Assembly: GCA_001769125.1 (NCBI GenBank)
Contig: MEOG01000064.1
Span: 26,886-90,885, forward strand
DNA from: Bacteroidetes bacterium GWF2_35_48
GTDB taxonomy: Bacteria; Bacteroidota; Bacteroidia; Bacteroidales; GWF2-35-48
DNA length: 64,000 nucleotides
Reading direction: 5' to 3'
The notes beneath the pieces were generated by a model, which saw only the letters and a list, made by a program, of their open reading frames with translations, ran no database searches and was not told the DNA's origin. The position numbers and the translations under genes are program-made. Positions 55,667 to 63,905 of the stretch are shown here, one piece after another (within the stretch, counting starts at the first letter, position 1; each line of letters opens with the position of its first letter).

Positions 55667-55694
55667 GTAGAATCGTTCCATGGAACAATTCTAC
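55667..55694. terminator. Near-perfect palindrome GTAGAAT-CGTTCCATGGAAC
   Basis: The two arms (55667-55680 and 55681-55694) are complementary except for one pair, with no loop. It overlaps the stop codon of the ABC permease gene. The absence of a loop makes a protein site or a REP-like remnant as likely as a terminator. Confidence 0.5.
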
Positions 55695-56908
55695 TCAAAT
55701 GCCAGATACCTTTTCGTCATATACCTGACAGGATACCACGAAGCAAGAAATCCGATAAACAATACTGTTATAAAAACATAAACAAAATCTAAAAGCTGCA
55801 TGCTAACAGGATAGGCATTAATAATAAAAGAACCTCCTCCAGAAAGTTTTACAAATCCGAATTTTATCTGTAGAAAACAAATAATAAAACCGAACAACAA
55901 ACCCATCAAAGCGCCAATAATAGAAATCATCCAGCCTTCAAAAAGAAAAATATTTCGTAGCATTTTTTTATCTGCTCCGAGACTTTGAAGTATTCCTATA
56001 TCATTTTTTTTATCAATAATAAGCATGGTTAATGAACCCAGTACATTAAAAGAAGCAATCAGTAAAATAAAAGTAAGTATAAAAAATATCGCCCACTTTT
56101 CAGAATTCATTACTTTGAATAATAATTCATTTTGCTCGTAGCGGTTTTTCACACTAAATTCTGATCCGAGTATTTGCCTTATTTCATTCTGAACTTTATT
56201 CGCATTCACACCCTTTTCCAAACGAATAGCGATGCTGGTTACTTTATCCGGATATTCAAAAAGTTCGCGCGCAAATTCAATGGGAACGATAATATATTTC
56301 ATATCAAAATCCTGCTGAATGGAAAAAACACCTGAAGGGTAAACAGACTTAATCGTAAAAGCCTCTGCAGGATTATCAGGAGAACTGTTACGCCGGGGAA
56401 CATAAACAGAAATTGGAAAAAAACTGCCCGGACCTGCGCCAAGATGATAAGCTACGCCTCTCCCTAACACAGCATAATTCACATTTTTATCCCTTAACAT
56501 AAAAGAACCGGAAATCATCATGGTATCAATGCCTGTCATTTTGATAAAATCTTTTCCTACCCCTTTTACTATTGCAGGAAAATTTCGCTCATTACAACGC
56601 AGGAGGGCATTATCTTCTATTACCTCAGAATAATATTTGACCCCTTGCATTTTATAAACTTTTACCAGCCTTTCATCATTTTCAGAAAAAGCTTTACCAT
56701 GCACAGCTGATATTTTTATGTCAGGATCAAAAGCATTAAACAAAGACCGAATTAAAAAATCAAAACCATTAAAAACAGATAAAATAGTTATCAGAGCCAT
56801 AGTGCCCACAGCCACTCCTATTACAGAAACGCCGGAAATTATATTAATAACATTCTGCGATTTTTTCGCAAACAAGTAACGAAGCGCTATGTAAAGAGAT
56901 AGTTTCAT
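55691..56908 (-). CDS. LolC/LolE-type ABC transporter permease (FtsX family)
   Basis: 405 residues. An N-terminal transmembrane helix (NIISGVSVIGVAVGTMALITILSV) is followed by a large periplasmic MacB-like domain (about 45-260) and three C-terminal spans of the FtsX domain (WAIFFILTFILLIASFNVLGSL, then IGILQSLGADKKMLRNIFL and the last two). By family knowledge it extracts lipoproteins from the inner membrane together with an ATPase (LolD), which is not in this window. It lies 237 bases upstream, in the direction of transcription, of the MITE-interrupted gap after rbfA. Confidence 0.88.
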   Translation of the reverse strand: MKLSLYIALRYLFAKKSQNVINIISGVSVIGVAVGTMALITILSVFNGFDFLIRSLFNAFDPDIKISAVHGKAFSENDERLVKVYKMQGVKYYSEVIEDNALLRCNERNFPAIVKGVGKDFIKMTGIDTMMISGSFMLRDKNVNYAVLGRGVAYHLGAGPGSFFPISVYVPRRNSSPDNPAEAFTIKSVYPSGVFSIQQDFDMKYIIVPIEFARELFEYPDKVTSIAIRLEKGVNANKVQNEIRQILGSEFSVKNRYEQNELLFKVMNSEKWAIFFILTFILLIASFNVLGSLTMLIIDKKNDIGILQSLGADKKMLRNIFLFEGWMISIIGALMGLLFGFIICFLQIKFGFVKLSGGGSFIINAYPVSMQLLDFVYVFITVLFIGFLASWYPVRYMTKRYLAFE

Positions 56909-57002
56909 TTATTAACAAAAATATATTGTATTCGGTATTCGGTAATCGGTATACGGTCACCAATTACCACTTACCATCTACAAAGCAGCACTAATTACTT
57001 TT

Positions 57003-57148
57003 TAGTGTCTGCCCATAAAGTTAGTGTTTAGTTCAGAATGTTCGAGAGCAAGGCTTTCGAAGAATTGAAAACCAAGGAGTTTACTTTTGTAAATGACTGT
57101 TTTCAATTCGAGAATAACGCAGCTATCGGACATTTTGGACAAACACTA
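57003..57148 (-). mobile_element. MITE-like repeat, copy 2, supplying the rbfA stop codon
   Basis: Read on the minus strand it begins TAGTGTTTGTCCAAAATGTC and follows copy 1 (50119-50296) closely for its whole length, without the 20-base palindromic insert. Its first TAG is the stop codon of rbfA (57146-57148). The outer end on the plus strand begins TAGTGTCTG at 57003. It could also form the terminator of rbfA. Confidence 0.87.
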
Positions 57149-57502
57149 TTTATCAGGATCCTCTCCCCTCAATAACTTTTCAATACGCTCAACTTTGTCT
57201 AACGAATCATCTATATAAAATATTAAATCGGGTATTTTTCTTAATTGATTTCTGACACGATTTCCGAGCTCTAAACGAATCTTCGACTTATTTGTCTGAA
57301 TCAGCTCCATTACTTCTTCAGATTTTATCTTTAAGGAAAAAATACTGATGCTGGCTCTTGCAACCGAGAGATCAGGACTTACTTTCACATAGGTTACAGT
57401 TATCATTGCGCCTCCAAATAAAGTTATAGAGCCCTTTAAAAAAATATCGCCCAATTCTTTTTGTAATAAACGCGAAATTTTGTTCAGCCTGATATTATCC
57501 AT
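57146..57502 (-). CDS. rbfA: Ribosome-binding factor A
   Basis: 118 residues, single KH-like domain: RLNKISRLLQKELGDIF, VTYVKVSPDLSVARASISIF and LRKIPDLIFYIDDSLDKVERIEKLL, all characteristic. It binds the 30S subunit and helps maturation of the 16S rRNA 5' end, mainly at low temperature. The C terminus ends EDPDK with the stop codon contributed by a MITE-like repeat. The gene is divergent from malQ with a 119-base gap. Confidence 0.95.
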   Translation of the reverse strand: MDNIRLNKISRLLQKELGDIFLKGSITLFGGAMITVTYVKVSPDLSVARASISIFSLKIKSEEVMELIQTNKSKIRLELGNRVRNQLRKIPDLIFYIDDSLDKVERIEKLLRGEDPDK

Positions 57503-57522
57503 AATATTTAAGTTTTAAAATA

Positions 57523-57530
57523 CAAAAATA
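57523..57530 (-). promoter_or_regulatory. Candidate -7 box TATTTTTG for rbfA
   Basis: On the minus strand TATTTTTG matches TAnnTTTG, 20 bases before the rbfA ATG. No clear -33 box. Confidence 0.4.
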
Positions 57531-57596
57531 TTAAAACTTTTGTCTTATCTGTCGTTTCTTTATTCAATGTCTCTTTTTTCTTTCTGAAAAATAAAT

Positions 57597-57604
57597 TAGG
57601 TTTG
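57597..57604 (+). promoter_or_regulatory. Candidate -7 box TAGGTTTG for malQ
   Basis: TAGGTTTG matches TAnnTTTG and lies 17 bases before the malQ ATG; a T-rich tract about 20 bases upstream (57571-57582) can serve as the -33 region. Confidence 0.55.
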
Positions 57605-57621
57605 TATCAAAATATTATGAT

Positions 57622-59115
57622 ATGAACATCGAACGATCAAGCGGTATATTACTGCATCCAACATCTCTTCCCGGTAAATACGGCATTGGCACTCTTGGAA
57701 AAGAAGCATTTTCTTTCATTGATTTTCTTTATGAAGCCGGGCAAAAGATATGGCAGATTCTGCCACTGGGTCCAACAGGGTTTGGAAATTCGCCCTATCA
57801 ATGCTATTCGTCTGTTGCGGGTAACCCATTTTTAATAGATTTAGAAAAGTTGGTTGAAGAAGGCTGGATTCCGCAAAATGAATTGGATAATATCGGTTCT
57901 TATATTTTTTCAGAAGACACTGTTAATTTCAATGATGTAATAATTTTCAAAGAACAAATGCTTCATAAAGCTTACCTCAACTTTAAACTCAGCGCAACAG
58001 AAAAAGAACAGAACGTGTTTGAGTTTTTTTGTACTGAAAACGAAAAATGGCTCTACGACTATGCTTTGTTTATGGCATTAAAAATGCACTTCAATAATAC
58101 TTCATGGAACGAATGGGAAATTGATATCAAACTGCGAAAAAAAGATGCTTTGAAAACCATCAGCAATCACTTGCAGGATGAAATTGAATACCAACAATTC
58201 ATACAATGGCTATTTTTTAGGCAGTGGGAAGTAATCAAAGAATATGCAGGTTCAAAAAAAATAAACATTATTGGAGATATCCCCTTATACGTTTCTTACG
58301 ACAGTGCTGATGTATGGACGCATCCCGAGTTATTTCTATTGGATAAAGAACGAAAACCTATTATGGTTGCGGGTGTTCCACCTGATTATTTCAGCGAAAC
58401 AGGGCAGTATTGGGGAAATCCAATCTATAACTGGGAGCAAATTGAAAAAAATAATTTTAAATGGTGGGTTGACAGAATTCGGTATAATTTAAAATTGTAC
58501 GATATTATAAGGATTGACCATTTCAGAGGCTTGTGTGCATACTGGGCTATTCCCACGGAGGAAGAAACAGCTGTTAACGGAAAATGGATTGAAGCACCCG
58601 GGCATGAGTTATTTCAAGCAATTAAAAAAGAACTTGGAGAACTGCCAATCATTGCAGAAGATCTTGGCGTTATGACCCCGGAAGTTGAAGAATTGAGGGA
58701 TTCCTTTAATTTTCCAGGAATGAAAATTCTTCAGTTTGCTTTTGATGCTACAGAAGAAAACGACTACCTGCCTCACTCGTATATAAAAAATTGTATTGTA
58801 TATACGGGAACACACGATAACGACACCGTTCTCGGCTGGTATAACAAAACAACAGACGAAAATAAAAAGCATGCAAACGAATACATGGACAGTGAAGACA
58901 GACATATCTGCCGCGCAATGATCAGAACTGCTTTTGCATCAACTGCAAATTTAGCAATCATACCATTGCAGGATATTCTTGAACTGGGTGACAGTACGCG
59001 CATGAATACTCCGGGAACGATAAAAGGGAATTGGAATTGGAGATTCAGAAAAGATGCCCTTAATAAAAACATTGCCGTTCGCCTTAAAAAACTTTCTGCT
59101 CTGTATGGCAGATAA
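57622..59115 (+). CDS. malQ: 4-alpha-glucanotransferase (amylomaltase)
   Basis: 497 residues, GH77. It starts RSSGILLHPTSLPGKYGIG, as is usual. Catalytic regions: IRIDHFRG with the nucleophile Asp near 300, IIAEDLGVMTPEVEELR with the acid Glu near 348, and YTGTHDNDTVLGW with the third Asp near 397. It transfers maltooligosaccharide segments between alpha-1,4-glucans in glycogen and maltose metabolism, in the cytoplasm. It has its own promoter and is followed by a phosphofructokinase gene in the same direction. Confidence 0.97.
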   Translation: MNIERSSGILLHPTSLPGKYGIGTLGKEAFSFIDFLYEAGQKIWQILPLGPTGFGNSPYQCYSSVAGNPFLIDLEKLVEEGWIPQNELDNIGSYIFSEDTVNFNDVIIFKEQMLHKAYLNFKLSATEKEQNVFEFFCTENEKWLYDYALFMALKMHFNNTSWNEWEIDIKLRKKDALKTISNHLQDEIEYQQFIQWLFFRQWEVIKEYAGSKKINIIGDIPLYVSYDSADVWTHPELFLLDKERKPIMVAGVPPDYFSETGQYWGNPIYNWEQIEKNNFKWWVDRIRYNLKLYDIIRIDHFRGLCAYWAIPTEEETAVNGKWIEAPGHELFQAIKKELGELPIIAEDLGVMTPEVEELRDSFNFPGMKILQFAFDATEENDYLPHSYIKNCIVYTGTHDNDTVLGWYNKTTDENKKHANEYMDSEDRHICRAMIRTAFASTANLAIIPLQDILELGDSTRMNTPGTIKGNWNWRFRKDALNKNIAVRLKKLSALYGR

Positions 59116-59154
59116 TATTTTTATCATGTTTTTTTATTTTTCAAATTCCATTGC

Positions 59155-59162
59155 TACATTTG
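59155..59162 (+). promoter_or_regulatory. Candidate -7 box TACATTTG for the phosphofructokinase gene
   Basis: TACATTTG matches TAnnTTTG, 37 bases before the ATG. A T tract (59127-59141) lies at the -33 distance. Confidence 0.5.
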
Positions 59163-59199
59163 CATATTCGGTATTGTATCAAATAAAATCATAAACCAA

Positions 59200-60528
59200 A
59201 TGTCCACACACGACCTGACCATCAAAAATCTTGGAAAATGTTCTGTTAAATCTCCATTGAATTTATCGAAAGCCTCTGGTGACGGAATATTTAATTATGT
59301 AACCAACGATGATAAAATTCTTCATGATACAACATTACAAGGCTTTCTAAATGCAAAAGAATCCAACGAAATACCTATGGCTTTTGAAAAAGCGGGACCA
59401 AGAGAATTTTTGTATTACGATCCTGCTAAAACCAAAGTGGCTATTGTTACATGCGGTGGACTTTGTCCCGGACTAAACAATGTTATCAGAGGTGTTGTAA
59501 ATGAACTTTATTACAGATATAAAGTTACACGGATTTTTGGAATCAAATACGGATACGAAGGATTTATCTCCTCTTATCAGCATCCAATCATTGAATTAAA
59601 TCCGGATTTTGTCAGTCAGATACATTTGATGGGTGGCACTATTCTAGGCTCTTCACGCGGTAGTCAGGATGTCGAAGCAATTGTGGACTCGCTTGAAATG
59701 ATGAACATCAATATCCTTTTCTGCATTGGCGGAGATGGAACACTTCGCGGAGCACACGACATTCATGAAGAAATTACAAAAAGAGGACTAAAAATTGCAG
59801 TAGCAGGAATTCCTAAAACTATTGATAATGATATTAACTTTATCAATCGTTCTTTTGGTTTTGAAACATCTTTTTCCATTGCGCATAATATTATTAAAGA
59901 TGCGCACAATGAAGCAATGGGAGCATACAACGGCATTGCAATAATCAAGTTGATGGGTCGCGATTCCGGCTTTATTGCAGCTCATGCAGCACTTTCCATG
60001 CAGGAAGTTAATTTCGTATTGATTCCTGAAATGGATTTTGAATTGTATGGCGGTCGGGGATTTATCAAATGCCTAAAAAAACGCCTGATGGAAAGAAATC
60101 ATGCGATGGTTGTTGTTGCAGAGGGAGCAGGACAGTTTCTTTTTGAAGAACAGGAAAAAGAAAAAGATGCCTCAGGAAATGTAAAACACAAAGACATCGG
60201 CTTGTTATTAAAAGAAAAAATAGCCGAAGAATTTAAACACAGTAAATTCCCATTTACAATTAAATACATTGATCCCAGCTACATTATCCGTAGTGCTCCA
60301 GCAAATGCGAACGACAGTGTTTTTTGCAGTCAGCTTGCGCAAAATGCCGTGCATGGCGCTATGGCAGGGAAAACAGATTTCGTGGTGGGTAACTGGAACG
60401 ACCAATTCACATATCTGCCAATTCCTGTTGCAACAAACGAACGTAAAAAAATTATCCTTGAAAGCGAACTTTGGTGGAACGTTCTCGAAGCAACAGGGCA
60501 GCCGGTCAGTATGAAAAATAATCCATAA
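59200..60528 (+). CDS. 6-phosphofructokinase, long (PKTIDND) clade, probably ATP-dependent
   Basis: 442 residues, longer than the 320-residue E. coli type because of an N-terminal extension of about 80. The PFK core shows VTCGGLCPGLN (about 87-97), GGDGT at 177-181, PKTIDND at 205-211 and MGRDSGF near 250. In the family, Gly in GGDG points to ATP and Asp (GGDD) to pyrophosphate as donor. The Lys in PKTIDND is typical of the pyrophosphate and long-ATP clades, as in trypanosome PFK. ATP is therefore more likely, but the donor should be measured. The enzyme phosphorylates fructose 6-phosphate in glycolysis. Confidence 0.92.
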   Translation: MSTHDLTIKNLGKCSVKSPLNLSKASGDGIFNYVTNDDKILHDTTLQGFLNAKESNEIPMAFEKAGPREFLYYDPAKTKVAIVTCGGLCPGLNNVIRGVVNELYYRYKVTRIFGIKYGYEGFISSYQHPIIELNPDFVSQIHLMGGTILGSSRGSQDVEAIVDSLEMMNINILFCIGGDGTLRGAHDIHEEITKRGLKIAVAGIPKTIDNDINFINRSFGFETSFSIAHNIIKDAHNEAMGAYNGIAIIKLMGRDSGFIAAHAALSMQEVNFVLIPEMDFELYGGRGFIKCLKKRLMERNHAMVVVAEGAGQFLFEEQEKEKDASGNVKHKDIGLLLKEKIAEEFKHSKFPFTIKYIDPSYIIRSAPANANDSVFCSQLAQNAVHGAMAGKTDFVVGNWNDQFTYLPIPVATNERKKIILESELWWNVLEATGQPVSMKNNP

Positions 60529-60532
60529 ACAC

Positions 60533-60560
60533 CGCTGACTTCGACTCCGCTCAGTCAGCG
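60533..60560. repeat. CTTCGACTCCGCTCAG hairpin repeat
   Basis: Core at 60539-60554 with arms CGCTGA and TCAGCG, 5 bases after the phosphofructokinase stop. Fifth copy of the dispersed core. Confidence 0.85.
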
Positions 60561-60606
60561 GGTAAAACATTAAATTTGAAAAAAAAATCACTCAAATAAT
60601 TTTATT

Positions 60607-61419
60607 ATGAAACTTTCAATAATCGCATTTCTAACAATCGTGTTTACAGCAAGCGTGTTCGCACAGAAAGAAACCCAGATTTTATTTAAAACAGACATGG
60701 GCAACATTAAAATAAAACTGTATAATGAAACACCCAAGCACAAAGAAAACTTTATCAAATTAGTAAACCAGAAATTTTATGATGGTATTTTATTTCATCG
60801 AGTAATTAAAGATTTCATGTTGCAAACAGGCGACCCTGATTCAAAAACTGCAGCTAAAAATGCTGTGCTGGGCAATGGTGGTCCCGGATATACGCTTCCT
60901 CCGGAATTCAACTCTAAATTTATTCATAAAAGAGGTGCGCTTGCAGCAGCCAGACTTGGTGATAATATGAACCCCAAAAAAGAATCATCCGGTTCTCAGT
61001 TTTATATTGTACAGGGAAAAACTTTCACAGAACAGGAACTTACCAATATGGAAGCAGGCATGGCGCAGCAAGGGAAAATGCAATTTTATATTGAATATAT
61101 CAACAAACCAGAAAATATTAAATTAAAAAATAGAGTAAACTCACTGAATCGCGCAAGAGATCAGGCTGGCTTAAATAAAATAGTTGTAGAACTTGACAAT
61201 GCTATTGGGAAGGATTTTAAGTCTGCAACATTTTCTCCCGAACAGAAAAAAATATATGCAACAGTAGGCGGCGCACCGCATCTTGATGGAACCTATACTA
61301 TTTTCGGCGAAGTTATCGAAGGAATGGATATTGTTGATAAAATAAGCCTTGTGCAACGCGACAAAAATGATCGTCCTTTAGAAGATATTAAAATAATATC
61401 TGCTGAAATATTAAAGTAA
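60607..61419 (+). CDS. Peptidyl-prolyl cis-trans isomerase, cyclophilin type, exported
   Basis: 270 residues. Signal peptide ending ASVFAQ. The cyclophilin domain has FHRVIKDFMLQTGDP (about 61-75, with catalytic Arg), SSGSQFYIV (about 120-128) and, after an inserted helical segment (about 135-205: FTEQELTNMEAGMAQQGKMQ), the last strands YTIFGEVIEGMDIVDKI. The insert is characteristic of Bacteroidota periplasmic cyclophilins. It isomerises X-Pro bonds to help fold envelope proteins. Confidence 0.94.
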   Translation: MKLSIIAFLTIVFTASVFAQKETQILFKTDMGNIKIKLYNETPKHKENFIKLVNQKFYDGILFHRVIKDFMLQTGDPDSKTAAKNAVLGNGGPGYTLPPEFNSKFIHKRGALAAARLGDNMNPKKESSGSQFYIVQGKTFTEQELTNMEAGMAQQGKMQFYIEYINKPENIKLKNRVNSLNRARDQAGLNKIVVELDNAIGKDFKSATFSPEQKKIYATVGGAPHLDGTYTIFGEVIEGMDIVDKISLVQRDKNDRPLEDIKIISAEILK

Positions 61420-61612
61420 AAAAATTGAATTCTCTTTCTGATTAACACGTAGGAGAGATTTTTTAATATATTTTGAATCTCATTCAATAATTTTTCCATC
61501 AATTAAACATCATTTCTAATTGTCGTTATTTATTTAAACAGGTTCAACTCACCTTGCCGAAAAGGATACAAATCAGGCAAACAAAGCATAATGACCAGAC
61601 AGATTCTCTCAA

Positions 61613-61702
61613 CTTTAAATTGAATAATTTTCAAATCTTCAAATTGAATAATCTTCAAATTGAATAATTTTCAAATCTTCAAATTGAATAATTTTCAAAT
61701 CG
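61613..61702. repeat. AT-rich tandem repeat TTCAAATTGAATAAT
   Basis: About 90 bases with five copies of a unit near ttcaaattgaataat alternating with ttttcaaatc, ending 19 bases before the M48 gene. The whole gap 61420-61720 has no gene. Confidence 0.8.
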
Positions 61703-61720
61703 ATTTTTAAGTAAAATAAT

Positions 61721-62953
61721 ATGGCACAAATTATCTTCATAATAATAATAGCAATAATAATTCTTGACTTTTGCTTTGAACGCTGGCTCGAATACCTGAA
61801 TGCCAAACGCCGCGATGACAAATTACCCACTGAATTAGAAGGAATCTATGATTCGACAAAATACCTTCAACAACAAAATTATGAGAAAATAAATTTCAGA
61901 TTCTCGCTCCTGACAAGCACTTTCAGCTTCGGTCTCATCCTTGCTATGTTGCTTTTTAACGGATTCGCTATTATTGATACCATTTCACGAGGCTTATCTG
62001 AAAACACAATATTTATTGCGCTTATTTTTTTCGGCATACTCATGTTTGCTTCAGACATTCTTTCAACGCCTTTCAGCGTATATCATACCTTTGTTATTGA
62101 AGAAAAATTCGGATTCAATAAAACCACACCCAAAACTTTTTTCTTTGATAAAATGAAAGGATGGCTGCTTACTGCATTAATTGGTGGAGGATTACTTTCC
62201 TTAATAATCTGGCTTTTTCAATCAACCGGAGAATATTTCTGGCTGTTTGCATGGTCTGTTGTAAGCGGATTTATGTTTTTTATGGCTTTGTTTTATTCTT
62301 CATTAATTGTTCCATTATTTAACAAGCAAAAACCTTTGGAAGAGGGAGCACTAAAAACTGCAATCCAGAGTTTTTGTAATAAAGTCGGATATAAATTGAA
62401 AAATGTTTATGTTATTGACGGCTCGAAAAGATCAACCAAAGCAAACGCGTATTTTACAGGATTCGGAAAGAAAAAACGCATTGTTCTTTACGACACATTG
62501 ATTAATGATTTAAGTACAGAAGAGATTGTGGCAGTGCTGGCTCATGAGATAGGACATAACAAAAAAAAGCATACCGTACAATCAATGATTTTATCTGTAC
62601 TTCAGACGGGAATTATTTTATTCATCTTTTCTAAAGTAGCAGACAATCCCTTATTATCACAAGCACTTGGAGCAGAACAGCATGGTTTTCATCTTGGATT
62701 AATCACTTTTGGAATTCTCTTCAGCCCCATATCTTTTATTACAGGAATCGGACTAAATATTTTATCAAGAAAAAATGAATACGAAGCAGATGCTTTTGCC
62801 ACAATAAACTATAACGGATTACATCTTATAAGTGCATTGAAAAAACTTACAGAAAAAAATTTAAGCAATTTAACGCCTCATCCGGTGTATGTTTTTTTTC
62901 ACTACTCCCACCCTACTCTATTAGAAAGAATCCGCAGAATAAATGCCCTTTGA
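61721..62953 (+). CDS. M48-family membrane metalloprotease (Ste24/CAAX protease type)
   Basis: 410 residues. Several hydrophobic segments surround the peptidase core: IIFIIIIAIIILDFCF at the start, then three or four more up to residue 215. The zinc site is HEIGH at 275-279 (LAHEIGHNKKKH) with the third ligand Glu in NEYEADAFA near 352, and the substrate strand includes STKANAYFTGFGKKKRIVLYDTL. Eukaryotic Ste24 cleaves prenylated CAAX proteins; bacterial members are thought to do membrane protein quality control. It is a single gene. Confidence 0.94.
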   Translation: MAQIIFIIIIAIIILDFCFERWLEYLNAKRRDDKLPTELEGIYDSTKYLQQQNYEKINFRFSLLTSTFSFGLILAMLLFNGFAIIDTISRGLSENTIFIALIFFGILMFASDILSTPFSVYHTFVIEEKFGFNKTTPKTFFFDKMKGWLLTALIGGGLLSLIIWLFQSTGEYFWLFAWSVVSGFMFFMALFYSSLIVPLFNKQKPLEEGALKTAIQSFCNKVGYKLKNVYVIDGSKRSTKANAYFTGFGKKKRIVLYDTLINDLSTEEIVAVLAHEIGHNKKKHTVQSMILSVLQTGIILFIFSKVADNPLLSQALGAEQHGFHLGLITFGILFSPISFITGIGLNILSRKNEYEADAFATINYNGLHLISALKKLTEKNLSNLTPHPVYVFFHYSHPTLLERIRRINAL

Positions 62954-63054
62954 AACTAATTTGTGTGGACTTAATATTTAAAATTACTGATGCTGATTTT
63001 TAGAATTTCTGAAATCGATTTTGTCAGTAATTTTTTTTTCTTCCATTATTTATA

Positions 63055-63300
63055 GTTTCACGATAATTTACAATGTTTTACGATAATTTCGTTGTTTCAC
63101 ATTGTTTCACGTTGATACAGTTTATTTGCGTTGATTTCACGTTAATTCAGTTGTTTCACGTTGATTCGTTGTTAATTCAATTGATTTCGTTGATTCACAT
63201 TGCTTCACGTTAATTTCACGTTGTTTCACATTGATTCATAATGTTTCATATTGTTTCATATTGTTTCACGTTGTTTCACGTTGTTTCACGTTGTTTCACG
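63055..63300. repeat. Degenerate and perfect tandem repeats of TTGTTTCACG
   Basis: The array begins with variants (gttgatttcacgtt, gttgtttcacattg) and ends with six consecutive 10-base units, the last four being identical ttgtttcacg. It leads directly into the hairpin at 63298-63317. No unique spacers, so not a CRISPR. The stretch 62954-63054 before it holds only AT-rich spacer. Confidence 0.85.
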
Positions 63301-63317
63301 TTGGCTTCAGCCAACGT
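63298..63317. repeat. Hairpin ACGTTGGCT-TC-AGCCAACGT
   Basis: Perfect 9-base stem with a 2-base loop, downstream of the transposase gene. A second small dyad GGCTTTAGCC follows at about 63343. These are likely REP-type structures recognised by the neighbouring Y1 enzyme. Confidence 0.7.
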
Positions 63318-63388
63318 ATTAAATACAATAAACCCAATTCGGCTTTAGCCTCATTTATTTCTAAAATTTAACATCGTTTATAAAAAAT

Positions 63389-63832
63389 CTATTCATTTTC
63401 TTTGATCAATTGCCATCCGTATTTTTCCGTGAAAACATCAATTTCTTCAGTAAAAGTTTTTTTTCTGTGATGTTCTTCCTGACCGTAAATATAGTTCCTA
63501 ACATTTTGCAGATGGCTTTCGCTAACACTGACTGCCCAGTAGTCATCCTGCCAGATGAATTTGTGTTTGATGATTTTGTTTTTATTAATCCAAAATGATG
63601 ATTCGCCTTTTATCAATTGAGCAATTTTGCTGATGGTTTGCTCCCTTCCGAGAGAAACTAAACAATGCGCGTGATTGCTGTAACCTCCGATGCTGTCGAG
63701 CCAAATATCTTTTTCTTCTGCATTCTGTTTGATATGCTGAAAAACCTGTTGCCGGATTTCTTTTGTTGAGAGAAAAGGTTCTCTGATTTTTGTTGAGAAT
63801 ACTATGTGTATCCAGACTCGTACCCAGCTCAT
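63389..63832 (-). CDS. Y1 transposase, IS200-like / REP-associated tyrosine transposase (RAYT)
   Basis: 147 residues, single-domain HUH enzyme. The metal-binding motif is H54-A-H56 in YSNHAHCLVSL, and the catalytic tyrosine is probably Y114 in NVRNYIYGQEEHH, followed by the usual FTEEIDVFTEKYG. It nicks single-stranded DNA beside hairpins and joins the ends. No TnpB gene or IS200-type terminal palindromes in the usual positions are present. Hairpin repeats occur on both sides (63298-63360 and 63851-64000), which is the setting of a RAYT that mobilises REP repeats. The C terminus ends QLIKENE. Confidence 0.9.
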   Translation of the reverse strand: MSWVRVWIHIVFSTKIREPFLSTKEIRQQVFQHIKQNAEEKDIWLDSIGGYSNHAHCLVSLGREQTISKIAQLIKGESSFWINKNKIIKHKFIWQDDYWAVSVSESHLQNVRNYIYGQEEHHRKKTFTEEIDVFTEKYGWQLIKENE

Positions 63833-63877
63833 AAGATTAAGGTTAAATGTGGCTAAAGCCGATTGTAAATTTATTTG

Positions 63878-63901
63878 TTAATGTTAATGTTAATGTTAAT
63901 C
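63878..63901. repeat. GTTAAT hexamer repeat
   Basis: Four copies of gttaat in a row between the transposase start and the 28-base repeat array. Confidence 0.7.
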
Positions 63902-63905
63902 AGTC

